A stretch of DNA of 64,000 bases. Origin: Branchiostoma floridae (taxonomy: Eukaryota > Chordata > Leptocardii > Amphioxiformes > Branchiostomatidae). The position numbers were made by a program, and so were the translations under genes. The stretch covers positions 34,441,738 through 34,505,737 of the forward strand of contig NC_049979.1 of assembly GCF_000003815.2 (NCBI RefSeq), read 5' to 3'. The notes below the pieces were generated by a model that saw nothing but the letters and a program-made list of their open reading frames with translations, did no database searches and was not told the origin of the DNA. This document shows, one piece after another, positions 1 through 10,653 of this stretch (position 1 is its first letter; the number at the start of each line of letters is the position of its first letter).

Positions 1-30
1 GTTCTGCGATAGGACTACTTTCCGACTAAT

Positions 31-109
31 TTACGAGGAGGCATGACCCTGATGCCGACGAAGAAATGGCAGAGTTCCCCCTTCCCGTAAGGGTCATACC
101 TCCTCGTAA
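31..109. repeat. Short inverted repeat (20-bp arms, one mismatch)
   Basis: Arms 31-50 and 90-109 are reverse complements apart from one base and enclose a 39-base loop. Sequence just downstream (110-160) resembles the GC-rich repeat family at 1380-1430. This is probably a fragment of a MITE-like foldback element. No coding signal is seen. Confidence 0.6.
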
Positions 110-271
110 TTTAGAGCTCGCAGACTCGTCGTCCGATCGAATCGCGCCTAATGTGAGGCGGGTATGGAAACTTTTTAACATATGCCCACTTGTTACGTCG
201 ACGGTAAAGATTAGACATCTAGGTGACGAGATTTAGCTTCTCAATACAGAAGTTATTCAAGCAACTGGGTG

Positions 272-590
272 TTAACCCATGACGTTGCGTAGCTTAACGT
301 TAGGGTGTTTGGCTCAAAGCCCAGGGGGCCTGGGTTCGAGTCCCCTGGTATGCTCCGATGTTGTACCCTTGGGAAAGCACTTTGAATGAATTTCCTCACT
401 TCACTAAGGTGGAAATCAATGTCCAAATACCCAGTTTGGGATAGGGCGTTAGATGCATGTTTGAGAAGAGCAACACCTCGAAAACGTAAAAGGTCCCACC
501 ACATTTATCTAATTGAGTAGGGGTCCATCCCGGTGTGAGTGTGAGTCAAATAAATCATGTGCTGCTCAATACAAACCTGGTGTGTTACGT
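272..590 (+). mobile_element. tRNA-derived SINE
   Basis: The head looks like a degenerate tRNA: an A-box-like stretch (TAGCTTAACGTTAGGG, near 291-306) and a B-box-like GGGTTCGAGTCCCC near 331-344. It is followed by a tRNA-unrelated body (gatgttgtacccttgggaaa...) of a kind common in deuterostome SINEs. The 5' acceptor-stem partner of the TATGCTCC end is absent, so it is not a working tRNA gene. Boundaries are approximate; the 3' end is placed near the CAATACAAACC stretch. Confidence 0.65.
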
Positions 591-784
591 CATGGGGCTG
601 TTTACCTGGTATCAATACAAGCAAAGTACTGAGCGTTTCATACGGATGTTTCAAACAGCTTTCGCTGGGTGCGTAGTTCTGTGGTTAGCGACCTTGTTTC
701 TAGCTCTGGACTAAATGGTAGTGAGTTAGTATCCCGGCTCTGTTTCCCACCAGACATGCACGCTACGGGAAAAGCTTGCAGTCC

Positions 785-1435
785 TTATACCCCTGTCACA
801 TTATCGACGATCTTCGGGCGTACTTCGCAATCTCTGGAAGTTCGGCCGATTTTAAGATCGACAGAGGGTCAGCTGTATTTTTCGCCTGAAAACCGTCCCT
901 GTCACATTGAGCGAGGCTCGGGCGATCGCCTAAGAATACATTTTATAATAATAAGCCTCCCATGACATGGCGCCACCTTTTGCACGCGGATGAGATAAGA
1001 CGTTTTTGATGTCTCAGTTGTGGGAATCTTTTGAACCGCATTTAACGGACCGCACGGGCAGAATAGAAACGATCTCAGGAAAGGATTTGTGCGATAAACC
1101 CAGTCCCCACATATTGTCACAGGAGCCACAATGTCAGAATTACTCGCTAGGTCAAACAAAGTCTACATTTGCGACTGATGATCAATAAGTCGGTCTCTAC
1201 TCGCCCAACAACTCAAAGCTCTGCGACCTCAAAGATCACCGGCAAGTAGTCGCTGATGTTAAGACCAGGTTTCGGTGCACAGCGAACATCGGGCGACTCA
1301 TAAAAATCGTCGCTGATCACTAAAAATCGCGCGTTAATCGAGAAAACACCGGACGTATTACTTCCGAAAATGTCATTTGGAGCTCGCAAACTCGTCGTCC
1401 GATTGATTTTCGCGCAATGTGACAGGAGTATTATA
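785..1435. mobile_element. MITE-like element with CCCCTGTCACATT termini
   Basis: The left end (TTATACCCCTGTCACATT, 785-802) and right end (AATGTGACAGGAGTATTATA, 1415-1434) are near reverse complements, giving a terminal-inverted-repeat element of about 650 bp. An internal block at 840-925 recurs in inverse orientation at 6567-6640 inside a second, shorter element with the same termini. No transposase reading frame is seen, so it would be non-autonomous. Confidence 0.5.
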
Positions 1436-1917
1436 CCAAGATCACAGTGCACGGCAATTGATCGGACAACAAGTCCGCGAGCTTATTTTAGGCAGTAATA
1501 CGCCCGGTGTTTTCTTGATCAGCACGACTTTAGGGGCGATTTTAAGGAGTTGGCCGATGCTCCCTGTGCAATCTGTTCTTAAGTTCAGCGACATGTCGCC
1601 GGCGGTCTTTAGGGCCCAGGTGTTGGGCCTGTATAAACCGACTTCATTGGTCATCGGTCGTAAATCGGATCGACGGCGCGCGCCCGTCAGTTTGGCGAGT
1701 TTTGCCGACTCACGTTCGTTTGACCTAACGTGTAATTCTGACATTTTTTTGTTCGTTTGTTTGTTTGTTTTATTGGGATCTCCGTTAGTGATACTAAATG
1801 TAGTATGAAGAACATTGTGGCTCATGCTCAGGTAGCATGTGGACTGGGTTTATCACACCAGTCCTTTTTATATTTCAGCCATACCATAGGTATGGTGAAA
1901 TATATTGTATTCGTAAT
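1436..1917. repeat. Degenerate GC-rich repeat and T-rich tract; no gene
   Basis: 1436-1735 continues the family seen at 1230-1435 (TCGGACAACAAG, GGCAGTAATACG...). 1744-1775 is a run of GTTTGTTTG-type repeats. Sequence from about 1874 (ATACCATAGGTATGG onwards) is found again near 8460, so it belongs to an interspersed family. Short open frames here lack any recognisable protein. Confidence 0.45.
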
Positions 1918-3557
1918 GTTTCTTCTTTCTTTCTTTCTCCTGTCAAATCTTCGGAACACGGTATCTCCGTTGTTCCTGAACCGATTGACTTGAAATTTGG
2001 CACAAAAGTAGAGTGGGCCAATACCCCCAGACGTTTTTTTTTTCATTTTTTTTTCATATCTGCCTTTGAAATGATTTTATTAAGGTTTTTTGGTCATCTT
2101 AAGACCAAAACTGTATATTTGGGCCCCCTGTACCCTGGTATTATAACCGAATGAGCTCAAATTTGGCACAGATGTGCCTTGATAATTCCCCCATATAAAT
2201 TCAATACCACTTTTGGTGTACAGTATAACGAATTGCTTATTTTTGCGATTTTTTGGTCATTTTTTGACCAAAAAAGGAGACTTTTGGCTCCTGTACCTTG
2301 GTTTTAGAACCGGATGACCTGAAATTTAGTATAGGAGTGCCCTAGACATATGCGCACATGGATTCATTAACAGTTGAGGCATACAGTACAACAAAATGCT
2401 TAATTTTGCGATTATTTGGCCATTTTATGACCAAAAAGTACACTTTTGGCTCTTGTGCTCTGGTTTTAAAACCAAATGACCTAAATTTTGGTAAAATGGT
2501 GCACTAGATATTTATTCAAATGACACATGTATAATTTTTGTCATAGACTACGTCAAAATGATATATTTTGGGATTTATTTTGTCATTTTCCAATAGCCAG
2601 AGGGGTCAATGACCTTAAGGTCGTTGACCCCAGCTGCAGATTGCACCTACTGGCATATATGTCTATTTAATCTAATTAGATAGGTAACCAATCACTTAGC
2701 CTGAATCTATATCCTAAAGAGGGGGGGTGACAGCCAATCAGCGAGCCCGGTGTTATCTGGAAGAGTCCATTCTTACACGGAGGGGTTCATTTTTTTGTAA
2801 ATTCATCCTAGGACTGGTGAAGTCTTTCATTGGGTGTATTTTTGGACAGGTCTATTTTGCAGTTTTACAGAAGGTGTGCTGGAAGAGTCTATTCTCGCAC
2901 GGAGGGTTTTTTTTTAAATTCATATTTTGGACTTTGGTGACTTCTAGTTTGTCAAAGTCTTTCAGTAGGGTTATTTTTGGACTGGTCTAATTTTAAATGG
3001 ATGTGCTGGAAGAGTCCATTCTTGCATGGAGGGGGGCTTTTTTTAAAATCCATTGGCATTTTTTAAAATCCATTTTTTGGACTTCAGTGATTATGTCAAA
3101 GTCCTATTTTAGCGGATGTATTTTTGGACTGCTCTACATGGAAGAGTCCATTTTTTGCACACGGAAGGGGGATTTTTTTCAAATTCAGTTTGGACGGGTG
3201 ATGATTCAAAATTCAATTTTTAGTGGAAGTGTTTTTAGACTGGTCTATTATACCTTTTCATGCACTGGGACCTTTTTTTGCTAAATTCAATTTTGGATTT
3301 GGTTTCTTATTCAAAAGGCCAAGGTTTCAGTTTCAGTGGGAGTATTTCTGGACTGGTCTATTGTGCAAATTCACATAGGGTGCACTGGAGTCCATTCTTG
3401 AACGGGGGAATTTTGTAAGATTCATTTTTGGTTTAAACCGTCATTAGTAAAAGTGATTTTTCAAATGGGTGATTTTGAAATAGTCTATTGTTGCATGGGG
3501 AGGGAGATGGCTGAAATATGCTGTATTTGCTCTCAAGCAAATGTCGGCCTTTCTAGT
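1918..3557 (+). repeat. Copy 1 of a 1.64-kb direct tandem duplication
   Basis: This block is repeated in the same orientation and immediately adjacent at 3558-5208. The two are almost identical, apart from microsatellite-length changes, small indels and a different palindrome near the middle. The 3' half (about 2755-3500) is itself built from degenerate 110-130-bp units, each carrying a variant of CTGGAAGAGTCCATTCTTGC followed by a G run and a T run. No protein is recognised. Confidence 0.9.
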
Positions 3558-5208
3558 GTTTCTTCTTTCTTTCTTTCTTTCTCCTGTCAAATCTTCGGAA
3601 CACGGTATCTCCGTTGTTCCTGAACCGATTGACTTGAAATTTGGCACAAAAGTAGAGTGGGCCAATACCCCCAGACGTTTTTTTTCTTTTTTTTCATATC
3701 TGCCTTTAAAATGATTTTATTAAGTTTTTTGGTCACCTTAAGACCAAAACTGTATATTTGGGCCCCCTGTACCCTGGTATTATAACCGAATGAGCTGAAA
3801 TTTGGCACAGATGTGCCTTGATAATTCCCCCATATAAATTCAATACCACTTTTGGTGTACAGTATAACGAAATGCTTATTTATGCGATTTTTTGGTCATT
3901 TTTTGACCAAAAAAGGAGACTTTTGGCTCCTGTACCTTGGTTTTAGAACCGGATGACCTGAAATTTAGTATAGGAGTGCCCTAGATATATGCGCACATGG
4001 ATTCATTAACAGTTGAGGCATACAGTACAACAAAATGCTTAATTTTGCGATTATTTGGCCATTTTATGACCAAAAAGTACACTTTTGGCTCTTGTGCTCT
4101 GGTTTTAAAACCAAATGACCTAAATTTTGGTAAAATGGTGCACTAGATATTTATTCAAATGACACATGTAAAATTTTTGTCATAGATTACGTCAAAATGA
4201 TATATTTGAGGATTTTTTTGTCATTTTCCAATCTGGCTATTGGAAAATGACAAAAAAATCCTCAAATATATCAGCTGCAGATTGCACCTACTGGCATATA
4301 TGTCTATTTAATCTACTTAGATAGGTAACCAATCACTATAGCCTGAATCTATATCCTAAAGAGGGGGGGGTGACAGCCAATCAGCGAGCCCGGTGTTATC
4401 TGGAAGAGTCCATTCTTACACGGAGGGGTTCATTTTTTTGTAAATTCATCCTAGGACTGGTGAAGTCTTTCATTGGGTGTATTTTTGGACAGGTCTATTT
4501 TGCAGTTTTACAGAAGGTGTGCTGGAAGAGTCTATTCTCGCACGGAGGGGGGATTTTTATAAATTCATATTTTGGACTTTGGTGACTTCTAGTTTGTCAA
4601 AGTCTTTAAGTAGGGTTATTTTTGGACTGGTCTAATTTGCATTTTAAATGGGTGTGCTGGAAGAGTCCATTCTTGCATGGAGGGGGGGGTTAAAACCCAT
4701 TGGCTTTTTTTAAAATCCATTTTTTGGACTTCAGTGATTATGTCAAAGTCCTATTTTAGCGGAAGTATTTTTGGACTGCTCTACTTTACATGGAAGAGTC
4801 CATTTTTTGCACACGGAAGGGGGATTTTTTTCAAATTCAGTTTGGACGGGTGATGATTCAAAATTCAATTTTTAGTGGAAGTGTTTTTAGACTGGTCTAT
4901 TATACCTTTTCATGCACTGGGACCTTTTTTTTACTAAATTCAATTTTGGATTTGGTTTCTTATTCAAAAGGCCAAGGTTTCAGTGGGAGTATTTCTGGAC
5001 TGGTCTATTGTGCAAATTCACATATGATAGGGTGCACTGGAGTCCATTCTTGAACGGGGGAATTTTGTAAGATTCATTTTTGGGTTAAATCGTCATTAGT
5101 AAAAGTGATTTTTCAAATGGGTGATTTTGAAATAGTCTATTGTTGCATGGGGAGGGAGATGGCTGAAATATGCTTTATTTGCTCTAAGCAAATGTCGGCC
5201 TTTCTAGT
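3558..5208 (+). repeat. Copy 2 of the 1.64-kb direct tandem duplication
   Basis: Both copies begin at GTTTCTTCTTTCTTTC and end at CGGCCTTTCTAGT. Copy 2 is 1,651 bp against 1,640 bp. The high identity implies a recent duplication or gene conversion. Copy 2 holds a perfect 34-bp inverted repeat (4199-4232 and 4239-4272) where copy 1 has an unrelated 15-bp inverted repeat (2602-2631). Confidence 0.9.
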
Positions 5209-5289
5209 TTATGATCATTTCTATTCTACCTGTTTGTTCCATTAATTGGTTAAAATTGTACAGCTAATACATCAAAATCGATTGAACTA

Positions 5290-6405
5290 TTGCCTTTTCG
5301 CGAGAAACGTCTTGTCTTACCTGGAGTCTTAGTTGGAAGATGTCTTTCCATCCTTCCAAGTGTAAACTTATCCGTTTAACTCGCTCTAAGAGTCCTATTG
5401 TGTACTCTTATCACATGTCTGGTACTACAATAACATCTGTAGACAGTATGCCTGACCTTGGGGTCATTGTCCAGTCGGACCTTCAGTGGAACAGTCACAT
5501 CTTAAAGATGGTAGCCAGGGCCAATTCTATGACTGGTTTCATCAAAAGAACAATCGGGTTCAACTCTAGCACTGATGTACGCAAGGCACTGTACACCACA
5601 TTGGTGAGAAGCATCTTAGAATACTGCTCACCTTTGTGGTCCCCTCAGTCCCGCAAACTCATGTCCCTTGTAGAAGGGGTGCAACGACGGGCGACTAAAT
5701 TCATTCTAGGAGCCCACTCGAACACCCTGACCTACAAGGAACGTCTTTCCACCCTTGGTCTGTTGCCTCTTACGCACAGGCGCGAAGTGTGCGACGTCAT
5801 GGTGTTTATCAAGTCAAAACCAATTGTTCACAAGTATGTATCCTTCCCTTCCAGACCCTCTAGATATCTCAGATCTCACATGCTTACCCCCATTAGAGTA
5901 AGGACATCAGCCTTCAGCTCTTCTTACATACCAAGGCTGGTCACCATCTGGAATCAGCTGAGTCCTGTCCTCCGTAATATTGGGGTTCAAGCCACTGAAA
6001 AGTCTGACATCTTGACATTCAAGCGATCGCTTGTGAGAGCCACGTTTGTGAGATTTGACACCCAGTTCAATATCGACGTCCCCTGCTCTTGGTCCACATC
6101 TTGTGGGTGTGCCTCATGCACTGCTTTAAGGCTACATTAGTATTTAATTAGCTCTTTACTCTGTATATAATGATATTTGATAATTTTGTCTATAATCAAT
6201 TCTGTGTATAATTGTTACCGAATTGTATATTCATGTCTACTGACTTTTGATGTCTAATGTTTATTGTTTGATTTGGTTTCGTATTGTTTTCTATTATCAT
6301 TTCAGGTTTGGGAGGACAACTTGTAAAGGTGTTGATACACCTGTTTTGTCCTCCCTTCCACTTGTTTTTGCATGTGGTAAATTCAAATAAAGAAATAAAG
6401 AAAGC
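5290..6405 (+). mobile_element. 5'-truncated non-LTR retrotransposon (LINE), RT C-terminus and 3' end
   Basis: The open frame from 5340 to 6140 (266 codons; in-frame sequence ending SWK lies just upstream) encodes the end of a non-LTR reverse transcriptase. It begins with MSFHPSKCKLIRL, the usual segment after the YADD region, then has the DLGVIVQSDLQWNSHI, RSILEYCSPLW and VQRRATKFI stretches typical of Jockey/CR1-type RT thumb regions. The frame is intact to its stop, but the endonuclease and the RT palm, including the YADD box, are missing, so this is a dead 5'-truncated copy. The 3' UTR contains a two-part stem-loop (6310-6355), and the element ends in an AAATAAAG-type tail near 6385-6405. 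Confidence 0.85.
6310..6355 (+). other. LINE 3'-UTR stem-loop
   Basis: GGGAGGACAA (6310-6319) pairs perfectly with TTGTCCTCCC (6346-6355), and inside it AGGTGT (6327-6332) pairs with ACACCT (6337-6342). A conserved 3' hairpin is the usual recognition site for the LINE's own reverse transcriptase. That role here is inferred from position. Confidence 0.6.
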
Positions 6406-6448
6406 TCGTCAGCGTGAGCAAGAAGTGGCGCCATGCCATAGGAGTTTC

Positions 6449-6702
6449 ATTATGCCCCTGTCACATTTCGCGAAACTCAATCGGACGACAAGTCTGAGAG
6501 ATCTAAATGACATTTTCGGCAGTAATAAGTCCGGCGTTTTCTCGATCAGCGCGCGATCACATTCTCGCTCAATGTCACAGGGACGGTTTTCAGGCGAAAA
6601 ATACGGCCGACCCTCTGTCGATCTTAAAATCGGCCGACCTTACAGCGACCTCAAAGTACACCCGAAAATCATCGACAATGTAACAGGGGTATTATCGCAC
6701 CT
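6449..6702. mobile_element. Short MITE-like element, same family as 785-1435
   Basis: The left end TTATGCCCCTGTCACATTTCG and the right end AATGTAACAGGGGTATTAT are inverted relative to each other, giving an element of about 250 bp. The internal segment 6567-6640 is the reverse complement of 840-925. It contains no coding capacity. Confidence 0.55.
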
Positions 6703-6753
6703 CTGTATAAGTGCAGCTCCGATTCACACTTTTCCACCTCCGAAACGTACAAG

Positions 6754-6913
6754 GTCCAGTTCCGGAACGCACGGTCCAGCTCCGAACCGCACGGTCCAGC
6801 TCTTGAACGCACGGTCCAGCTCTTGAACGCACGGTTCATCTCTTAAACGCGCAGTCCAGCTGCGGAACGCACGGTCCAGCTGCGGAGCGCACGGTCCAGC
6901 TGCGGAGCGCAGG
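6754..6913 (+). repeat. 20-bp minisatellite, 8 units
   Basis: Eight tandem 20-base units of the form GTCCAGCTNNNGAACGCACG. Early units carry CTCTTGAACGC and late units CTGCGGAGCGC, so variants are arranged in order along the array. Confidence 0.85.
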
Positions 6914-7074
6914 TAGCTTTTTCACCACAGAATAAATATTAATAGGCCAAAAACGTTCAAAAGTTGCCCATTTTAAGAAAATTCGGGAAAGATATACAAA
7001 ACATTATAGTAGAGTCTTTGGCTAACATCCTTTGAATGAATATAAAGGCCCAATACCGGCTACTTTTTGAGATA

Positions 7075-7151
7075 ACCCCGTACCTCCCGCCCTGCTACTA
7101 CATACAATATTGTGTAACCTTAGGATAGTAACATGACGGGAGGTACGGGGT
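7075..7151. repeat. Inverted repeat with 15-bp perfect arms
   Basis: ACCCCGTACCTCCCG (7075-7089) is the exact reverse complement of 7137-7151, with a 47-base spacer. It may be a small foldback element. No gene is nearby. Confidence 0.6.
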
Positions 7152-8454
7152 AAAGATGGGACCCTTTGCCCTTTGATATCGCGATCAACAAGTACCTCTA
7201 AGCTCGTCGACTGTGTGACAGCGCTTGAAAAGGACGTACCTTGAGGAAATCAAAGTCTGTGGCGTCGGAAAAGATTAGACATCAACGTTTGTCGTTTCTT
7301 GTTGCACTTCTGTAAAAGAAATCGCCGGCAAGGTCCTTTATATCCATGACTGACAAGCTTTTGTTCCGTTTATTTCCGTGAGATCTAATCATATGAGTCG
7401 TAATTCATTGAGATGAGTTTTATCAATCATTTAACGTTATACATGAAAGACATATTCCATCTAGGCTAACTCGAAGGCGGTTGTTTTGGCGTTCGGGATG
7501 ACACACACACAACGTGTATTTGAGGCGACAAATATTGTTAATATTTAAGTTGACTTGAATATGCATGCATCGTCCTCACATTTGGACTGAAAAGCACCCA
7601 AAACTCTGTCAAGGCAATATAGTTACATGTACAGGTAAAAGGGCCTACTACTGTCATGTGTCAACAATTTTTTTCCTTCGTTCTAGATTTGCATACAACA
7701 AAAGTCATGAATCGACTAATAACTCTTAGTTATGCCTGTTTGAAAATTGTTTGGTCGCCAGAAAGTCAACAGAAATCGTAATAACGTTACGTCGATGCAC
7801 AACTTTTGCTTAGTTGTTAATGACAGGATCTGCAAACGACACCAGTACTCAAGTGAAATCATTATCTTCTTTGCCGAGGTAGAGATTGAATGATATTATA
7901 CCATTACGCTCATGGGTCTAAATGGGATGGAGGACATTTAGCTAAGCTACTCGTCATTTCAGGCATGTTACCGGCATAGCTGCAGCCATTTATACCCATC
8001 AAGTTACCCCCGTGAGTGGAAGTATTGTTCATTATATGCATGAGATCCTGTAGGACCCCAAACTGATGCAAGCGTGCGAATAAGAAAAGGTTTGGCAAAA
8101 AAGTTGCCCTCATTAAGCCACAGCAAGTTAATTCTATGGATAACACCGTGCGCTCATCAATTTTCGCCTGGTTTCGAAAAGAAAGCAAGAGTCCCCCTGT
8201 AGGTGGTCAACATAGCAAGAAAGTACCAAAATGGGCAAATATAGTGTTGTAGCCAGTCAAACCTGCCCAAGCGGGCACCTCTTCAACCCCGTCACTTGAC
8301 CATAACAGCTGCTTTTTCTCGTTCCCTTGTTTTTCACATAGACGCATGAATTAAGCGACATGGTCAAGACGGCCACCTCCCTAACGCGACCAGGTCAATT
8401 TGGGTCCTCACCCCATCATTTTCAAGCGTGTAGCGACATCTATCATTTTCACTC
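7152..8454. other. Gene-free stretch
   Basis: I read this stretch in both directions and found no convincing exon. In particular I looked for the missing KS N-terminus (a VGIGCRFPG-like block) and did not see it. A minus-strand frame at 7910-8188 has no recognisable protein. Confidence 0.4.
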
Positions 8455-8640
8455 CATCATCCCATAGGAATGGTACGAAATGAAAATATTGTATTCGTAA
8501 TGTTTCTGTTTCTTTTTCTTTCCTGCTTTCTCCTGTCACAATATCTAAGGGGATTCATCTCCTAGACCGAATGATCTGAAATTTTGCAATCTGAAATTTA
8601 TGAAACATGAATATAGTCGTTTGTTTTCGGATATATATTT
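8455..8640 (+). repeat. Partial third copy of the 1.9/3.5-kb repeat family
   Basis: GAAATGAAAATATTGTATTCGTAATGTTTC followed by a CT-rich run, CTCCTGTC, and GACCGAATGATCTGAAATTT matches in order the sequence at 1895-2000 and 3558-3650, but more diverged. Confidence 0.6.
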
Positions 8641-8641
8641 A

Positions 8642-9050
8642 CTAATCAGCGTATCCATGAAAAATAGGTTGTCTCTTGTTCCAAAGTGTTTTCCTAAAAT
8701 CGGCCTGGTTGGGGGATATTAGTTTGTATTCATCTAAGAACTCTGTACAACGCGTGTTTAAGATCAAAGTGAATAGTTTGGCTAAACAATTTGTGACTGA
8801 GATCCCTCTGTAATTATTAGGGTCGACTTTTGCACCACCTTTATGTAGTGCTACGATGTAGCTGGTGACCGGTGCACCATTCGCGTGGAAAGTACACTGT
8901 AGACAGGAACACATTAAACAGTTTAACTAGTGGTTCTAAGATGATGTTTGATGAGCACTTCAGCATTTCGTTGCGAATGACCTTATTACCTTTGCCAGAA
9001 TGGCTAAGGTTATGTTTTAGGCTTGTGAGTCTGCCTGTCTGTGTGTGTGT
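8642..9050 (-). pseudogene. Broken non-LTR reverse transcriptase fragment
   Basis: Read on the minus strand, 9050 to about 8841 gives a frame with RNEMLKCSSNIILEPLVKLF and FPREW, the N-terminal RT finger region. A second frame from about 8914 to 8642 gives NNYRGISVTNCLAKLF and LISPNQADFRK, matching RT motifs 1-2a (normally NYRGISL... and QxGFR). The two frames overlap but are out of register, so there is a frameshift near 8870, and the YADD region is absent. It is a dead remnant of a different LINE from that at 5290-6405. Confidence 0.75.
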
Positions 9051-10200
9051 TAACAGCATAACTCAAGAAGCCTTGGATGGATCCCGGTGATATTTGGTAA
9101 GTGGATAGGGGTTGGGAAAACGAAGGTCAAGTTCGATAATGGGCCCCCTAGCGGCTTGCTACGGTACTGCAGCAGAACCTCAATTTTTGATATCTCGTGT
9201 TCTGGACATGCTGTGGTTATGATTTTTGAGTGGTAGATAGCCCTTGGGGCAGAGAGTAAGTACTATAAGTTTGGACTCCCTAGCGGCTTGTTTGGAACTG
9301 CAGTCGCCAATTTCCTTTCAAACTTTGGACGAGAATAACTCGAGAACGTGTTGATGGATCGTCACGATTTTTGGTATGTAGATAGCCCAAGTAACAATGT
9401 ACATTATGGAATACTAATTATGCAAATCAGCAACTAATTTGCATAATTAATGAGGAAAGTTTATAAATCCGCTGCATTTCATGATAGGACTTTCAAACTT
9501 GTCACATATATAGATGAGAAAGAGAGAAAAATCAATCCATATTAATTATGCAAATGACGACCTCATTTGCATAATTAATGAGAAAATATAAACGTGTTGA
9601 CGGATCGTCATGATTTTTGGTATGTAGATAGCCAAAGGGAAGACTTACATGATGGAATTCAAATTATGCAAGTCAACAGCTAATTTGCATAATTAATGAG
9701 GAAAGTTTGTAAATCCACTGCATTCCTTTATAGGACTTTCAAACTTGTCACATTTGTAGCTGAGAGAAAGAAAGAAATATTTATACATATTAATTATGCA
9801 GATGATGATCTCATTTGCATAATCAATGACAAAATATGAACATGTTGACGGATCGTCATGATTTTTGGTATGTAGATATCCTAAGTAAAAACTTACACAA
9901 TGAGATACTAATTATATAAATTAACAATTTGCATAATTAATGAGGAAAGTTGATAAATCCACTGCATTCCGTGATAGGACTTTCAAACTTGACACATATG
10001 GAACTGAGAAAGATGGCAGAGACTAAGAGGTGTATGTTTGGGTCCGGTAACATCTTTTCTTGAACTGCAGGAGCCGGTTTAGTTTCCTACTTTGAAAGAG
10101 AATAAGTCAAGAAGGGATGAAAGGATCATCATGATTTTTGGTATGCTGATAGCTTAAGTGATGCTTGATACAATTTAATATCAGTATGTAAATAGGGATC
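9050..10200 (+). repeat. ~245-bp tandem repeat units with octamer palindromes
   Basis: The block GGATCGTCATGATTTTTGGT with the following ATGTAGATAGCC recurs near 9357, 9602, 9850 and 10125, a period of about 245-275 bp. Most units contain AATTATGCAAAT...ATTTGCATAATTAATGAGGAAAGTTT, so the octamer ATTTGCAT appears repeatedly in inverted pairs. Upstream, 9050-9340 holds older related units (the GGCCCCCTAGCGGCTTG motif). No coding capacity. Confidence 0.7.
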
Positions 10201-10653
10201 TAATTTGTATAAGCAATGGTGAAATGTTATGAACCAACTCCGGGCATATAAAATAAAATGTAATGAGTAACACATTTATGTCTACAGACATCATTCTACA
10301 TAACAAACCTGGTTTATTTGGCAAATGTATGTGTTCGTGGAACTCTAGTTGCAAATTGCGCGAAGGCTAATTCCAAGTACATGTATACATGGAAATACAA
10401 TAATGACAAAAATAATAATACGGTATAGACTACAGTAATGAAAATATCTTAGGGTCAGTCACTTACCAATTGAGCTAACAGGTCCAATGCAAATACCCAC
10501 CCATTTGATAAGTATATGAGCTGGCCATATATCTACCTCAGCAAGTCCGTTTATCGGTGCTTCCATTGAACTGTATTGTGTCAACGCATATCGCCGCTGC
10601 AGGCAATTCATAACAAAAACACATTGGAATAAAAACGAATTCCTTTTTCTCAG
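10201..10653 (+). other. Intronic sequence upstream of the first visible PKS exon
   Basis: AT-rich sequence without an obvious exon. It ends in a good polypyrimidine tract and acceptor (ATTCCTTTTTCTCAG, AG at 10652-10653). The exon that should precede it must end in phase 1 and encode the KS N-terminus; it was not found. Confidence 0.5.

Noticed and set aside
290-355. A functional tRNA gene
   Set aside because: A- and B-box-like sequences are present but the 5' acceptor strand and cloverleaf pairing are not; the flanks match a SINE body.
7910-8188. Minus-strand 92-codon protein
   Set aside because: No similarity, no splice or promoter context, in repeat-rich DNA.
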